Source: Owenweeksia hongkongensis DSM 17368
GTDB taxonomy: Bacteria > Bacteroidota > Bacteroidia > Flavobacteriales > Schleiferiaceae
DNA: 64,000 bases
Reading direction: 5' to 3'
Assembly (NCBI RefSeq): GCF_000236705.1
Contig: NC_016599.1
Location: 2,604,001 to 2,668,000, forward strand
The stretch's first letter is position 1. Each line of letters opens with the position of its first letter. Below, in pieces: positions 9,276 through 18,719 of this stretch. The notes below the pieces were generated by a model that worked only from the letters and a program-made list of their open reading frames with translations, did not search any database and had not been told where the DNA came from. The translations under genes and the position numbers were made by a program.

Positions 9276-10745
9276 ATGAAAATACTTCTTACAGGAGCCA
9301 ATGGATATATCGGAATGCGCCTGCTTCCGGTACTTGTGGAGGCTGGTCATCATGTGATATGTACGGTTCGTGATAGTAGTCGCTTTGAAATAAAAAAGTC
9401 AATTAGAGAGAAGGTTGAAGTTGTAGAAATTGACTTTTTGGAAGAGCCTGAAAAAGAAACTCTTCCAACCGACATTGATGCGGCTTACTACTTAATTCAC
9501 TCAATGAGCAAGGCTGGAGATTTTGCTGAAAAGGAGGAGCGAAGTGCAAAGAATTTCCTGAAACATTTAGAGAAATCAAAGTGCAAGCAAGTAATTTATC
9601 TAAGTGGAATTGTAAATAATGAAGAGCTCTCTGCACATCTTAGCTCAAGGTTAAAAGTGGAAGAGGTATTGAAAGAATCTCAATTATCCACCACAGTTTT
9701 AAGAGCTGGAATTATCGTTGGGTCTGGCTCAGCATCCTTTGAAATCATTCGAGATTTGGTGGAGAAATTACCCGTAATGGTGGCTCCTAAATGGATAAAC
9801 ACCAAATGTCAGCCTATTGCTATTCGTAACGTGGTGGGTTACTTGAACGGTGTTCTTTTAAAAGAAGAATGTTACGACAAGGTATTTGATATTGGCGGGC
9901 CAGATGTACTTACGTATAGAGAAATGCTAATGGATTTTGCCAAAGTACGGGGTTTGAAACGAAGCATAATTAGTGTGCCCGTAATGACACCGAGGCTCAG
10001 CAGTTACTGGCTCTACTTTGTAACCGCTACAAGTTATAGTTTGGCAACAAATCTGGTAGACAGTATGAAGGTAGATGTGGTGGTGAAACGGGAGGGTATA
10101 AAGGAGATTATCCCAATGGAGCTACTGAGCTATAAGGAAGCTGTAGAGCTGGCTTTTACCAAAATAGAGCAGCACATGGTGGTAAGCAGTTGGAAGGATG
10201 CCATGGTGGCTGGCCGTGGCTTTATCAATAGGAGCGAGTTTGTAGAGGTGCCCAAAAATGGTGTTTTTCAAGACTGTAAATCCTTGAAAATAGAAAGGCC
10301 AGTAGAGGATGTGGCAAAGAATATTTTTGCAATAGGTGGTAGCCGTGGCTGGTATTACGGGAGCTTTCTGTGGAAAATAAGGGGCATCATGGATAAGTTT
10401 GTAGGAGGTGTTGGTTTAAGGCGCGGCAGGACAAATTCTGATAGAGTATATGTAGGCGATGCCCTTGATTTTTGGCGAGTGATAGTTGCAGATACTAAAG
10501 AGTCAAGATTATTGCTTTACGCAGAAATGAAACTTCCTGGTGAAGCTTGGTTGGAGTTCAAAATTGATAAAGAACAGTCACCACCTGTGTTATATCAAAC
10601 AGCTACATTCAGACCCCATGGGCTTTTTGGACGATTGTATTGGTATGCAGTTTTACCTTTTCACTATTTTGTATTCAATGGTATGATAAGGAATTTGGCA
10701 AAGTATGAAGAGAAGGGTTCTCCTAAAGCTTACTCACCCAAATAG
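9276..10745 (+). CDS. SDR-family NAD(P)-binding oxidoreductase with C-terminal DUF2867
   Basis: A 489-residue cytosolic protein. The start ATG at 9276 places the Rossmann motif TGANGYIG right at the N terminus (residues 5-12); a GTG 12 codons upstream is less likely. Residues 1-300 are an extended/atypical short-chain dehydrogenase domain (NmrA-like). Residues about 325-480 match DUF2867, seen here as IERPVEDVAKNIFAIGG and the C-terminal ATFRPHGLFGRLYWYAVLPFH region. This fusion is frequent in bacteria but its substrate is unknown. The 3' end overlaps the convergent DNA glycosylase gene by 23 bases. Confidence 0.82.
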   Translation: MKILLTGANGYIGMRLLPVLVEAGHHVICTVRDSSRFEIKKSIREKVEVVEIDFLEEPEKETLPTDIDAAYYLIHSMSKAGDFAEKEERSAKNFLKHLEKSKCKQVIYLSGIVNNEELSAHLSSRLKVEEVLKESQLSTTVLRAGIIVGSGSASFEIIRDLVEKLPVMVAPKWINTKCQPIAIRNVVGYLNGVLLKEECYDKVFDIGGPDVLTYREMLMDFAKVRGLKRSIISVPVMTPRLSSYWLYFVTATSYSLATNLVDSMKVDVVVKREGIKEIIPMELLSYKEAVELAFTKIEQHMVVSSWKDAMVAGRGFINRSEFVEVPKNGVFQDCKSLKIERPVEDVAKNIFAIGGSRGWYYGSFLWKIRGIMDKFVGGVGLRRGRTNSDRVYVGDALDFWRVIVADTKESRLLLYAEMKLPGEAWLEFKIDKEQSPPVLYQTATFRPHGLFGRLYWYAVLPFHYFVFNGMIRNLAKYEEKGSPKAYSPK

Positions 10746-11322
10746 AATTCTTAATATAAAATCGCCACGGGCGTAAGGCATCCTCACCGGCATAATCTAC
10801 TCCAATGCGTGTAGATTCAACAATTTCTGAGTGTGCAATTTTAGTTGTAGAATTTTCAATCCAAATATCGTGGCCTGTTAAATCTAGCCCATAAAAGTTA
10901 CGGTCAATTCCAAGAGCTTGACTTAGGGTTCCTGGTCCGGACGACAGGGTTTTGTCCAGCTTGCTTTTATTTCGTCTCTCAAGCATTATTTCTATTCCGT
11001 CTACCGGTTGTATAGCTCGTACCAAAATAGCGTCTGCCAAGCCGTTTACATTGCTCGTAACGTTAAAGAGATTGTGAATGCCATAGCACAGGTAGACGTA
11101 AGCTTTGCCCCCCTCCTGAAACATGATCTCAGTGCGCTTGGTCCGTTTTCCATTATTAGCATGGCAGGCTTTATCATTTCGCCCACAGTAAGCTTCCGTT
11201 TCGGTAATTATACCAGAGGTAAATTGCCCATTTATGTTGGTGCAAAGCTTTTTGCCTAAAAGGTCTTTGGCCAAAAAAACCACATCATCATTTTGATAGT
11301 ATGAAAGGGGAAGAGGCTGCAC
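10723..11322 (-). CDS. 3-methyladenine DNA glycosylase (AAG/MPG family)
   Basis: A 199-residue DNA repair enzyme that removes alkylated purines such as 3-methyladenine from DNA. The active-site motif ITETEAY holds the general base Glu43 and pocket Tyr45, followed by CHANNG with His54. The YVYLCYGIHNLFNVTS block (about 75-90) and LSSGPGTLSQALGI (residues 126-139) are family hallmarks. Length matches bacterial homologs. It lies 2 bases downstream of the aldo/keto reductase gene, probably in the same transcript. Its last 23 bases overlap the end of the opposing SDR gene. Confidence 0.93.
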   Translation of the reverse strand: MQPLPLSYYQNDDVVFLAKDLLGKKLCTNINGQFTSGIITETEAYCGRNDKACHANNGKRTKRTEIMFQEGGKAYVYLCYGIHNLFNVTSNVNGLADAILVRAIQPVDGIEIMLERRNKSKLDKTLSSGPGTLSQALGIDRNFYGLDLTGHDIWIENSTTKIAHSEIVESTRIGVDYAGEDALRPWRFYIKNSIWVSKL

Positions 11323-11324
11323 GG

Positions 11325-12146
11325 CTACTTATCCCACACAGGAGCAAAATTAGGGTCTATCAACCGCATATTTCTGCTTCGTAGCTTTTCAATTTCCGTA
11401 ATTTCTTCTGGCTCAAGATGAAAATTGAACACATCAAAGTTTTGCTTAATGCGAATAAGCTGGCTGGACTTTGGAATGGCAACCACATCTTCCTGTTCTA
11501 CAAGATACCTCAGAGCCACTTGGGTTGCGGTTACGTTATGTCTTCTGGCAATTTTTTGGAGAATCGGTTCATCAGCAACCTGACCTTTCGCAATAGGAGC
11601 ATAAGCAGTAGCGAAACAGCCCATTTCTCGTGTCTTATTCAGCAAAGCTCTCTGATCTAGAAAAACGTGATTCTCAAACTGGTTGCAGTGAATTTTAATA
11701 CCGGACCTCTCAACTTCCTCAAGTAATTCAATATTGAAATTACTCACACCAATAAGTTTGCAGTAGCCTTTTTCGCGGGCTTCTGCTAATTGCTCAAGTG
11801 ATTCCTGTAAATCAATTTCCTTGTTAGGCCAATGGATTAGGAGCAGATCGATGTAATCTTGTTTTAAGCTTTTTAAGCTGTTTTCTACAGAAGGCAGAAA
11901 TTTATCCTTGGACATGTTAGTATGCCAGACCTTGGTGGTGACAAACAGCCTTTCTCTTGGTATGGAAGTATTGCCAATTACCTTTCCAATTTGATCCTCA
12001 TTTTCATACATCTGTGCAGTATCAAAATGACGATATCCTACGTCTAGAGCGAACTCAAGAATACCAAGGGCTTGTCTTCCGGTAAGGTTAAAAGTACCGA
12101 AGCCTAATTTGGGAATCCACTCTCCTTCTCGCTTTATATACTCCAT
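11325..12146 (-). CDS. Aldo/keto reductase
   Basis: A 273-residue NADPH-dependent oxidoreductase with the TIM-barrel aldo/keto reductase fold. The catalytic tetrad is visible as Asp42, Tyr47 (HFDTAQMYENE), Lys72 (VTTKVWH) and His105 (LLLIHWP). GVSNF and IPKSS, which line the active site and the cofactor site, are also present. It resembles AKR5-type 2,5-diketo-gluconate reductases and methylglyoxal reductases, but the substrate cannot be read from sequence. It is the first gene of a two-gene unit with the DNA glycosylase. Confidence 0.9.
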   Translation of the reverse strand: MEYIKREGEWIPKLGFGTFNLTGRQALGILEFALDVGYRHFDTAQMYENEDQIGKVIGNTSIPRERLFVTTKVWHTNMSKDKFLPSVENSLKSLKQDYIDLLLIHWPNKEIDLQESLEQLAEAREKGYCKLIGVSNFNIELLEEVERSGIKIHCNQFENHVFLDQRALLNKTREMGCFATAYAPIAKGQVADEPILQKIARRHNVTATQVALRYLVEQEDVVAIPKSSQLIRIKQNFDVFNFHLEPEEITEIEKLRSRNMRLIDPNFAPVWDK

Positions 12147-12340
12147 GGCTTCTAGGGTCTAAGAATTATATATCAATATTACATAAAGGATTGGGGTAAG
12201 GAAAATGTTTGCCACATAAATTTGAGGAAACTGGCAAAGAGAATATGCTCATTGAGAAAAGCAGAAACCCTAGGCATTTGTGATAAATGATAGAAGGGAG
12301 TAGCAGCTAGACTGGATAAGAAGTATTTTAGATAGGCTGG

Positions 12341-12376
12341 AAACAAAAAAGGGTCTGGCGAAAGCCAAACCCTTGT
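12341..12376 (-). terminator. Rho-independent terminator of tRNA-Cys
   Basis: On the minus strand an 11-bp stem with one G-T pair (12374-12364 with 12359-12349) closes a 4-base loop and ends in a run of six T. It begins 5 bases after the tRNA 3' end. The 200 bases between this hairpin and the aldo/keto reductase start show no other recognisable feature. Confidence 0.85.
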
Positions 12377-12378
12377 TG

Positions 12379-12449
12379 AGGTTCCGAGCGGATTCGAACC
12401 GCTGTAGATGGTTTTGCAGACCACTGCCTAGCCACTCGGCCACGGAACC
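12379..12449 (-). tRNA. tRNA-Cys (anticodon GCA)
   Basis: A 71-base cloverleaf on the minus strand. The acceptor stem GGTTCCG/CGGAACC is perfect, the T arm GCGGTTCGAATCCGC is complete, the anticodon loop reads CTGCAAA with anticodon GCA (plus-strand 12415-12417), and the discriminator base is U, as required for cysteine tRNA. The CCA end is not encoded. A -7 promoter element lies 13 bases upstream and a terminator directly downstream, so it is a stand-alone unit. Confidence 0.97.
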
Positions 12450-12461
12450 ATATGCAGGGTG

Positions 12462-12469
12462 CAAAAATA
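12462..12469 (-). promoter_or_regulatory. -7 promoter element of tRNA-Cys
   Basis: Minus-strand TATTTTTG matches the Bacteroidota -7 consensus TAnnTTTG and ends 13 bases before the tRNA 5' end. A clear -33 TTTG was not found at the expected distance. Confidence 0.5.
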
Positions 12470-12550
12470 GAAAAATATACAGGATTGAAAGAGATAATTT
12501 GAAATATGTAAATTCAATAGATTAATACCAACCTTAACCTTTTCAGTATC

Positions 12551-13480
12551 ATGAATATCGAAGCTTTAGAAAACCTTGGGAAAATTGCTGGAATAGCGGG
12601 GATTTCCATCGGTGCACTGGTTCTTATTTTCGGTAGCGTTATCCGCAAAAATATCTTCCCGGGCCTTACCAAAGAGCAGGGCTACACGGTTATTCGGATG
12701 ATGATAATCGGGGCGTGTGTGCTGGCCTTGGTAGGAATTGCTGCCTGGATTTATGTTGATGTCCAGAAGAATCAGAGAGACAAGGAGGCTATTTTGGTTT
12801 CAAAATATATTACTGGACATGTAAAAGATGCAGAGGGAAAACCTGTGGTGAGTGCCGAGGTAGAAGTAGCTCAATACCCTGAAGCTTTTGATCGAACCGA
12901 TGGCTCAGGAAAATTTGCCGTGAGACTAAATGGAAAAGGAAGTAAATACCTGGATGTGGTGCTAAAGCACAAAAACTATAAGCTCATTCGCCAAAAGGTA
13001 AAAGTGAATTTTGATGAAGAAGGTGACGATATTTTAATAGACCAGATTGTGATGGAAACGGCATATCCACCGGATCCAGTAAGGGAGGATGTGGTTGACG
13101 ATAATGATTACCACCAGGGTAAAAGTAATGACCCGGGATACGACAAAGATTATAGCAAGCCAGTTTCAAACAACCTGGTGAGTGCTAATCTCATTTACAT
13201 GGGAGATATGTACAATTGTATTTTGGACATTACTGTAAACATTGCCGGTCAGACCATTCAACCCACAGGAAACCGGTTGTTGATGCAGAATTTGCGAACA
13301 GGGAATCAAACCTATTCTATAAACGGATTAATTGGCTGTGGAACTGAACGCTGCCAGGCAACAGGAACGGGAGAGGTTTTTATACAACAAGGAGCCAACT
13401 ACTATGTAATGTGGAATTACAATACTTGCGTAGTCGGCATTTATGATGAAGTAACTTACAATGCACTTAGCGGCTTGTAG
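12551..13480 (+). CDS. Membrane-anchored protein with CarboxypepD-reg-like domain
   Basis: A 309-residue protein I do not recognise as a named family. Two membrane helices span about 9-30 and 46-70. A carboxypeptidase-regulatory-like beta sandwich follows (about 86-165, starting YITGHVKDAEGKPVVSAEVEV). An acidic linker leads to a C-terminal beta-rich region with three cysteines (CGTERC and NTC) that might form disulfides. The CarboxypepD-reg fold is a frequent surface module in Bacteroidota. The gene sits alone and its last 14 bases overlap the end of the opposing folB gene. Confidence 0.6.
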   Translation: MNIEALENLGKIAGIAGISIGALVLIFGSVIRKNIFPGLTKEQGYTVIRMMIIGACVLALVGIAAWIYVDVQKNQRDKEAILVSKYITGHVKDAEGKPVVSAEVEVAQYPEAFDRTDGSGKFAVRLNGKGSKYLDVVLKHKNYKLIRQKVKVNFDEEGDDILIDQIVMETAYPPDPVREDVVDDNDYHQGKSNDPGYDKDYSKPVSNNLVSANLIYMGDMYNCILDITVNIAGQTIQPTGNRLLMQNLRTGNQTYSINGLIGCGTERCQATGTGEVFIQQGANYYVMWNYNTCVVGIYDEVTYNALSGL

Positions 13481-13823
13481 CCATCACCACACTTACACTT
13501 TCTACATCACCATTTATGGGCGGCTGTAGTTTGCTTAGTTTAATCTCTGCTTTTTGCACCAAAGGCATTTCGGCCATAAGGCCATCCAAAATGCGCTGCG
13601 CCACGTGCTCAATAAGTTTGGAGCGAACGGCCATTTCCTGCTTTACTACGCGATTGATGATAACATAATCAAGCGTATCTTTCAGTTCGTCAGTTTGTGC
13701 AGGGCGATGTAAATCGCCCCACACAGTTACATTAACTCTATAATCGGTGCCAATCTTGCCTTCTTCGTCAAGGCAGCCATGGTAGCCAAAAAGTTTTATT
13801 CCTTCTACTTCAATTCTGTCCAT
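13467..13823 (-). CDS. folB: Dihydroneopterin aldolase
   Basis: A 118-residue enzyme of folate synthesis that splits dihydroneopterin to 6-hydroxymethyl-dihydropterin and glycolaldehyde. The N-terminal IEVEGIKLFGYHGCLDEE is the family signature, and LIEHVAQRILDGLM with the final KLSKLQPPINGDVESVSV holds the substrate-binding and catalytic residues. The ATG at 13823 overlaps the gltX stop by one base (TAATG), suggesting translational coupling. The gene end overlaps the convergent membrane-protein gene by 14 bases. Confidence 0.93.
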   Translation of the reverse strand: MDRIEVEGIKLFGYHGCLDEEGKIGTDYRVNVTVWGDLHRPAQTDELKDTLDYVIINRVVKQEMAVRSKLIEHVAQRILDGLMAEMPLVQKAEIKLSKLQPPINGDVESVSVVMATSR

Positions 13824-15355
13824 TAGGCAGGTAGTTTTTCCAAAGCGGTGCGCATGCGTGCCACGGTTTCTTGCTTGCCAAGAATGGCGCAAATGTCAAA
13901 CATAGAAGCACCCATTCCTTGACCCGTAACGGCAAGTCTAAACCCTGGACCTACTTTACCAAATCCTGTTTCTTTTTCAGTAAGGTAATCTTTGAAGTTT
14001 TTCTCCAAAGTTTCTGAATCAAAGTACTCTAAAGCTTCAAAACGGTGAAGCAGATTTTCTACGTGCATACGAGATTCTGCGTTCCATTTTTTGGCCAAAG
14101 TCTTTTCATCGTAATTGATAGGAGGCTCAAAAAAGTACATGCCTTCATCAAGAATATCGGTAACAAAGTAAGCGCGTTCTTTCATTATAGAAGCTACTTT
14201 TCCTGCATATTCAGCATCGGTGTGAATACCTTTTGCATCAAGGTAAGGAAGAAGCAGTTCTCCTAATTCTTTGTCACTGTGCTTGCGCAAATATTGTTGG
14301 TTGAACCACTTAGTTTTTTCGTGGTCAAATTTAGCTCCAGCCTTATTTACACGCTCTAAAGTAAAGGCGTCAATTAGCTCTTGCATGGTAAATAATTCCT
14401 GCTCAGTACCTGGGTTCCATCCCAAAAAGGCCAGCATATTTATAAAGGCTTCAGAGAAATACCCTTGCTCGCGGTAACCCGAAGAAATATTATCTGTTTC
14501 AGGGTCTTTCCACTGTAGTGGGAAAACCGGGAAGCCAAGTCGATCGCCATCACGCTTGCTGAGTTTACCATTTCCATCAGGCTTAAGCAATAGCGGTAGG
14601 TGAGCAAATTGTGGGCGGGTTTCTTCCCAACCTAAATATCTGTAAAGTAAAATGTGCAACGGGGCAGAAGGCAACCACTCTTCACCACGAATTACGTGAG
14701 TGATTTCCATCAAATGGTCATCCACAATGTTTGCCAAGTGATAAGTAGGCATTCCGTCAGATTTAAAAAGCACTTTATCGTCCATGTTGTTGGTGTTTAC
14801 AGAAACCCAACCACGGATGATATCTTCAAATTTCACTTCCTCATTTCGCGGAAGCTTAATACGAATTACATAAGGCTCGCCAGCATCCAATCGCTCCTGA
14901 ACTTCCTGTGCAGAAAGTGTGATGGAGTTTTTCATGTGGCTGCGGGTTACGTGATTGTACTGCCAGTTTGCAGTTCCGGCTTGTTTTGCCAGTTCACGCA
15001 TTTTGTCCAGATCTTCTGAAGTATCAAAAGCATAGTATGCGTGTCCGCTTTCAATTAGCTGATCTGCATACGCACGATATAAGTGTTTGCGTTCTGACTG
15101 ACGATACGGTCCATAATTTCCGCCTACGCTTTGTCCTTCATCAGGTATGATTTTTGACCAAGTCAAAGCCTGGATAATGTAATCTTCGGCACCAGGAACG
15201 TATCGGGTTTGATCCGTATCCTCAATTCGAAGAATAAAATCGCCACCGTGTTTCTTGGCAAACAGGTAGTTATAAAGGGCTGTGCGCACACCACCCATGT
15301 GCAAAGGGCCAGTGGGACTGGGGGCAAAACGTACTCGTACTTTTCTTTCGCTCAT
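13823..15355 (-). CDS. gltX: Glutamyl-tRNA synthetase
   Basis: A 510-residue class I aminoacyl-tRNA synthetase that charges tRNA-Glu (and in many bacteria tRNA-Gln). The HIGH-type motif appears as PTGPLHMGG near residue 14 and the KMSKS-type loop as GKLSKRDG. The C-terminal helical anticodon-binding domain is complete. It is translationally coupled to folB. Its promoter region is shared back-to-back with the DUF4175 gene; a minus-strand -7 element TATCTTTG lies 23 bases upstream. Confidence 0.97.
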   Translation of the reverse strand: MSERKVRVRFAPSPTGPLHMGGVRTALYNYLFAKKHGGDFILRIEDTDQTRYVPGAEDYIIQALTWSKIIPDEGQSVGGNYGPYRQSERKHLYRAYADQLIESGHAYYAFDTSEDLDKMRELAKQAGTANWQYNHVTRSHMKNSITLSAQEVQERLDAGEPYVIRIKLPRNEEVKFEDIIRGWVSVNTNNMDDKVLFKSDGMPTYHLANIVDDHLMEITHVIRGEEWLPSAPLHILLYRYLGWEETRPQFAHLPLLLKPDGNGKLSKRDGDRLGFPVFPLQWKDPETDNISSGYREQGYFSEAFINMLAFLGWNPGTEQELFTMQELIDAFTLERVNKAGAKFDHEKTKWFNQQYLRKHSDKELGELLLPYLDAKGIHTDAEYAGKVASIMKERAYFVTDILDEGMYFFEPPINYDEKTLAKKWNAESRMHVENLLHRFEALEYFDSETLEKNFKDYLTEKETGFGKVGPGFRLAVTGQGMGASMFDICAILGKQETVARMRTALEKLPA

Positions 15356-15377
15356 TTGATCTTTTACTTTGAGGCGG

Positions 15378-15412
15378 CAAAGATAATTATCTTAACAGGG
15401 TTTGTACCTTTG
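15378..15412. promoter_or_regulatory. Divergent promoters around a 14-bp palindrome
   Basis: A perfect palindrome AAGATAATTATCTT occupies 15380-15393. It overlaps a minus-strand -7 element (TATCTTTG, 15385-15378) for gltX. A plus-strand -7 element TACCTTTG at 15405-15412 could serve the DUF4175 gene. No regulator is known for this site; the palindrome may be fortuitous in an A/T-rich region. Confidence 0.35.
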
Positions 15413-15470
15413 AACAACAGCAATTGACTGTATAAATTGACGTTGATTTGTAAAGCGTCATTACGAGACT

Positions 15471-18400
15471 ATGGCAAAAAGTGAAATTTTACGGAAAAGA
15501 CTGGAAGTTTTTATCAGCAAGTATTACAAAAATCAGCTGATAAAGGGTGCTATCTATGGCGTCAGTCTGAGCGCTATGTATTTTTTCTTTCTCGCTGTAG
15601 CGGAATATTTTGGTCGCTTTGGCAGCGGAACTCGACTCACACTTCTTATTGGTCTTATCGCTGGTCTTCTTGCAATCCTTGGCTATTACATTTTGTATCC
15701 GCTGAGTAAATTACTCAAAGTTGGAAAAAGGATTAGTTACCAAAAAGCGGCTCAAATTATTGGTAAGCATTTTCCTGAAGTTGACGATAAACTACTGAAC
15801 GCTATTCAGTTAGAAACGGTTTCGGGTGCGCAAAGTGATTTGATTCAAGCCAGTATTGATCAAAAGATCGAAAACTTGTCGCCTGTTCCGTTTACTCGGG
15901 CAGTAGATTTTAGTGAAAACAAAAAGTACTGGCCGATTCTTGTTATTCCTGCTCTTATTTTTATTGGTGTTTTCCTTAGCGGTGAATGGACTAATCTTAC
16001 CGAAAGTGGAAGAAGGATAGCTGAGTTTAATCGTGAATTTGTTCCAGCAGCTCCTTTCCAGTTTGTGCTTCTGAATGATGAAAATACCTTAGAAGAGGGA
16101 CAGAGTGTAACTATTAAGCTACAGCTTGAAGGAGACAAGATACCTGCCGAAGCTAGTTTGATATTGGGCGATGAAGAAATTCGGATGAATAGAGGTGAAG
16201 GTTCTGAGTTTTCACTTACGATTCCAGAGGCCAGGGCAAACTTTGATCTGCGTTTTAAAGCCGCAGGTTTTCTCAGCAAAACTTATCATTTTGAAGTATT
16301 GCCGGTGCCTCAACTGCAGAATGTCCGCATAAAAATCATCCCACCTTCATATACGGGTTTGGCACCATCAGAAGAAGAGTTACGCATGGTTCACGATGTT
16401 CCCGAGGGAAGTCAGGTGATCTGGGTGCTGGGTTCAAGGCAAGCTGAGAAAGCTTGGTTTGTGGGTGATACATCAAGCCAGCCGTTCGAGAAACTAAACA
16501 CTGATAATTTTAAGTATGAAAAGCGAACTACTGCAGATTTGGAATATGCAATTGATGTAGAGAATAATGCGCTTAAAAAGAGAGGTTTAAGTGGAAACAA
16601 GATACATGTTGTAAAAGATGCATTTCCTGATGTGAAAGCAGATTTTGACCAGGATAGCTTGGAGGCAAATGTCTTGTACTATTCGGTGGCGATTTCTGAT
16701 GATTATGGTTTCTCGGGTTTAAGCTTGGTAATTGAGGAGGAAGGAAAGGCTGAGGTTCAAAAGGTGAATTTGAAATCTGGGTTAAACCAAAGATTTGGAA
16801 ATGTATTGGACCTGGACAGCTTGGCTGGAGATGATGGAAAAACAGTAAAGGTATATTTTAAAGTTTCAGATAATGACGGGGTGAATGGGGCAAAAACTAC
16901 AAGCTCACAACCTTTTGTTTTGGACCTTAAAGGAAAAAAAGAACGGGAAGAAGATATAGAGAAGGGGTATAAGCAGTATTTCCAATCAGGTAAACAAGAG
17001 CAGCAGGAGCGTGAGGAGTTGAAAAAATCTTTGGAGGAGATGAGGAGAGCTTTGATGGAAAAGAAATCCCTTTCATTTAAGGAAAAATCTAAGCTTAAGG
17101 ATTTGCTGGAGAAGCAACAGGAATTGCTGAAAAAGCAAGAGCAGAACGAAGAGTTACTTGAAAAACTTAAAAGAGAAGAAGAGAAGCTTGATCTCAAAAA
17201 GGAAGAGCTTAAGGAAGAGGAAAAGAAGATTGACGAGCTAAGTGAAAAGGATAAGGAGATCGAAGACTTGATGAAGGAGATTGAGGACCTGATGGAAAAA
17301 CTGGATACTGATAAGCTTAAGGAGAAGCTTGATGAACTCCAGAAAATGAACAAAAGCAATGAGCGAACTCAGGAAAGAAAGGATGAGTTACTTAAGGACT
17401 TGAAGTTTAAGAAAGACATGTTGGAGAGTGCCGAAAAGCTTAAGAATCTGTCTGAGGAAATGAAGGAGCTCTCTGAGAAAACAGGGGATGAGAAAGAGGA
17501 GTCTGCTAAACAGGATGAGGTCAAAGAGGAATTTGAGAAGGTAGCCGAAAAGTTGGAGGAAATGAAGGAGGAGAATGAAGACTTTAAAAAAGAAAGCGAA
17601 GAACAAGGCTTAGACGAAAGCAAAAAAGAGGCCTCCGAAGAAATGCGGAAATCGTCTGATAAGATGCAAAATCAGGATTCGGAAGGAGCCAATGAGAATC
17701 AAAAGAAGTCTGGTGAAAAAATGCAGGAAATGAGCGAAAGTTTACAAAGCTCTATGATGAATATGCAGTCTCAAAGTAATAAGGAGAATATTGAAACCCT
17801 TCGTCAAATTTTAGAGAACCTAGAAACGGTGTCATTTGGAATAGAAGAACTAGCTAGCCAGAGCCGATCAATTGGTAGAGATGATCCGGGCATTAAGGAC
17901 ATTCTTACTGAACAAAAGCGATTGATGGATGGTGCAAAATTGATTGAAGATAGCTTACTGGCTTTGGCCTCTAGAGCCCCTCAAATTCAGCAATTGGTTT
18001 TTGACGAATTGGATGCGATGAAGGAGAATATGGATGCCGGAATTAAGTATTTGCAAGAGGTGGAATCGGCAAGAGCAGCTTCGCATCAACAGTATGTGAT
18101 GACGGCCGCAAATAACTTGGCACTTATGCTTGAGCAAAGCCTGCAGCAGATGCAGCAAATGCAGGCACAAATGACTCAAGGTCAACAGCAATGCCAGAAA
18201 CCGGGTAGCAAACCGGATGGACAAACCTTGAAGGAAATGCAGGGTCAAATTGGAAAGATGATGGATCGCCTTAAGGAAGGTCAAAAGAAGGGCGAGGGAA
18301 GAAAGATGAGTAGGGAAATGGTGGAAACCATTAGCAAGCAGGAGCAGCTGCGTGAGGCTTTGGAAGAGATGCAGGACAAGGAAGGAAGCAGCGGAAGTAA

Positions 18401-18719
18401 AGGAAACAGGCAGAAGGCTATTGAGGAGCTTAAAAAGATGCAAGACGACCTTATGGATGGTAAGATTGCGGACAATTATAAGGAGCGTTTGAAAGACATT
18501 GAAACAAGATTGTTGGAGTCAGAGAAGGCGGAGCTAAAACAAAAACAGGACGAAAAGAGGGAGTCTACCACAGCGGATAAATTAAAGCAGTTGTATACTG
18601 AAGAACTCGAAAAATATCTGGAGGAGAAGGGGATTGAAGAGGAAACTTTGGATAAGCTGCCTGTTGAGTTTAGGAATTATTACAAGGGACAAACGTCTAA
18701 ATATCTTAGTGTAGAATGA
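15471..18719 (+). CDS. DUF4175 family giant membrane-anchored coiled-coil protein
   Basis: A 1082-residue protein. Three membrane helices lie in the first 180 residues (about 20-45, 52-75, 155-172), then a periplasmic beta-domain region (about 180-490). A very long charged coiled coil rich in Lys/Glu spans about 495-760, followed by further helical, Gln/Met-rich segments (850-920) to the end. It matches the DUF4175 proteins of Bacteroidota, whose role is unknown; the shape suggests an envelope-spanning structural or tethering protein. The stop overlaps the ybeY start (ATGA), so it is co-transcribed with ybeY and probably mnmG. Confidence 0.85.
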   Translation: MAKSEILRKRLEVFISKYYKNQLIKGAIYGVSLSAMYFFFLAVAEYFGRFGSGTRLTLLIGLIAGLLAILGYYILYPLSKLLKVGKRISYQKAAQIIGKHFPEVDDKLLNAIQLETVSGAQSDLIQASIDQKIENLSPVPFTRAVDFSENKKYWPILVIPALIFIGVFLSGEWTNLTESGRRIAEFNREFVPAAPFQFVLLNDENTLEEGQSVTIKLQLEGDKIPAEASLILGDEEIRMNRGEGSEFSLTIPEARANFDLRFKAAGFLSKTYHFEVLPVPQLQNVRIKIIPPSYTGLAPSEEELRMVHDVPEGSQVIWVLGSRQAEKAWFVGDTSSQPFEKLNTDNFKYEKRTTADLEYAIDVENNALKKRGLSGNKIHVVKDAFPDVKADFDQDSLEANVLYYSVAISDDYGFSGLSLVIEEEGKAEVQKVNLKSGLNQRFGNVLDLDSLAGDDGKTVKVYFKVSDNDGVNGAKTTSSQPFVLDLKGKKEREEDIEKGYKQYFQSGKQEQQEREELKKSLEEMRRALMEKKSLSFKEKSKLKDLLEKQQELLKKQEQNEELLEKLKREEEKLDLKKEELKEEEKKIDELSEKDKEIEDLMKEIEDLMEKLDTDKLKEKLDELQKMNKSNERTQERKDELLKDLKFKKDMLESAEKLKNLSEEMKELSEKTGDEKEESAKQDEVKEEFEKVAEKLEEMKEENEDFKKESEEQGLDESKKEASEEMRKSSDKMQNQDSEGANENQKKSGEKMQEMSESLQSSMMNMQSQSNKENIETLRQILENLETVSFGIEELASQSRSIGRDDPGIKDILTEQKRLMDGAKLIEDSLLALASRAPQIQQLVFDELDAMKENMDAGIKYLQEVESARAASHQQYVMTAANNLALMLEQSLQQMQQMQAQMTQGQQQCQKPGSKPDGQTLKEMQGQIGKMMDRLKEGQKKGEGRKMSREMVETISKQEQLREALEEMQDKEGSSGSKGNRQKAIEELKKMQDDLMDGKIADNYKERLKDIETRLLESEKAELKQKQDEKRESTTADKLKQLYTEELEKYLEEKGIEEETLDKLPVEFRNYYKGQTSKYLSVE

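Noticed and set aside
16757-17623. Long minus-strand serine/phenylalanine-rich reading frames
   Set aside because: They are shadows of the Lys/Glu-rich coiled coil of the DUF4175 gene; their composition is explained by the sense codons and they have no start context.
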